Shown: positions 21,250 to 21,673 of the stretch, piece after piece
Numbering within the stretch: position 1 is the stretch's first letter
How the letters are laid out: each line of letters starts with the position of its first letter
Assembly (NCBI RefSeq): GCF_000003605.2
Contig: NW_003122901.1
Span: 1-21,673, forward strand
DNA from: Saccoglossus kowalevskii
Taxonomy: Eukaryota > Hemichordata > Enteropneusta > Harrimaniidae
Length of the DNA: 21,673 nucleotides
Direction: 5' to 3'
Notes under the pieces: generated by a model
The model's database searches: none
What the model was told of the DNA's origin: nothing
Seen by the model: the letters and a program-made list of their open reading frames with translations, nothing else
Translations under genes and position numbers: made by a program

Positions 21250-21673
21250 TCCAATCGCGGATAATGTTTTCTAATTCAGAATATTGAGATAATAACAAAG
21301 AATCAATTGTGATACGGTGCTGTGTAGAGTTTAGCTCGACATAAACACGTAACAGCTGACGCAAAATACAGTGTGTTGCGATGTGCAAAACGCAATGTTG
21401 GCTGGTTCCCGCCTCAAGTGTCAAGGTACCAAGCCACAAGAGGCCGGTAACTAGTAACGGTTCTGGCATTCTGATTGGTACATCACTTTCTCGTTGCTTG
21501 TTCCATTTCCCTTAGTTACCTGACGTCAGCGCTTGCGCTCGTGGCCGTTCAGGGGTTTCCTTTTGCTTTCGAAAGTTGGGCGAATAAAAAAAAACTGTTT
21601 CTTTTGTTATAAATTTGCATAGAACATATCAAATCTGTAAATCTAAGCAGGCAGTATGTATGAGCATGGCTTT
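21250..21673. other. Right flank of the array and upstream region of copy D
   Basis: The CCAAT box is retained (ATTGG on plus, 21474-21478) about 229 bp from the ATG, the same spacing as in copy A. Beyond it the sequence is unique to the window. It contains a full CRE-type palindrome TGACGTCA at 21521-21528, about 270 bp upstream of the ATG on the minus strand, followed by AGCGCTTGCGCT. No gene is recognised from about 21480 to the end. An 87-codon minus-strand frame at 21206-21469 overlaps exon 1 in another frame and is not supported by the other copies. Confidence 0.5.

Larger units (their letters stand above)
19389..21478. repeat. Gene-bearing segment D, truncated edge copy
   Basis: Fourth copy. 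Its left part (to about 20280) is almost identical to segments A-C. From there substitutions become frequent, and beyond exon 3 (about 20745) there are many changes and small indels. Recognisable similarity fades after about 21400, with a last shared patch GGCATTCTGATTGG ending near 21478. The outer 0.5 kb present in A-C and a following minisatellite are absent. Confidence 0.88.

Noticed and set aside
21206-21469. Minus-strand 87-codon frame with a signal-peptide-like start upstream of copy D
   Set aside because: It overlaps exon 1 in a different frame, and no matching open frame exists in segments A-C.

Overview
The window looks like nuclear DNA of a non-vertebrate animal. It is A+T-rich, intergenic-looking, and the only convincing gene is split by short GT-AG introns (about 118-199 bp). 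A marine invertebrate such as a mollusc would fit, but nothing in the sequence fixes the taxon. I see no rRNA, tRNA, CRISPR, bacterial gene or clear transposon.

The layout is a nested tandem repeat. The base unit is a 39-bp minisatellite built around a CGTTACAAG core, in two alternating subtypes. Runs of these units form higher-order blocks of roughly 0.5-1.7 kb, each ending in a conserved T-rich spacer. Blocks fill 1-5824, about 8396-10283, 12852-14456 and 17029-19388. Between them lie four near-identical non-minisatellite segments: A 5825-8395, B 10284-12851, C 14457-17028 and D 19389 to about 21478. Minisatellite plus segment repeats as a macro-unit of about 4.2-4.9 kb. Segment D is the right-hand edge copy: it diverges progressively and runs into unrelated flank.

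Each segment carries one minus-strand gene. Four coding exons join in frame (51, 108, 126 and 285 nt including the stop) to give a 189-residue protein that I read as pleckstrin-homology-like with an acidic C-terminal tail. A consensus donor inside exon 4 and two further exon-like pieces suggest alternative C-termini: a short basic helix from a 75-nt cassette, or a cysteine-rich 46-47 residue tail from the following exon. Copies B and C are open throughout. Copy A has a 1-nt deletion in exon 4. Copy D has a 7-nt deletion in exon 2. Each segment also has a perfect match to the animal CTCF core consensus between exons 4 and 5, and a CCAAT box about 225-230 bp upstream of the start codon.

The very long plus-strand open frames across the minisatellite (up to about 860 codons, two frames at once) follow from the 39-bp period being a multiple of three. 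I do not call them genes. The most interesting possibility is a macrosatellite-like array in which each unit brings its own gene copy, promoter region and putative insulator site.
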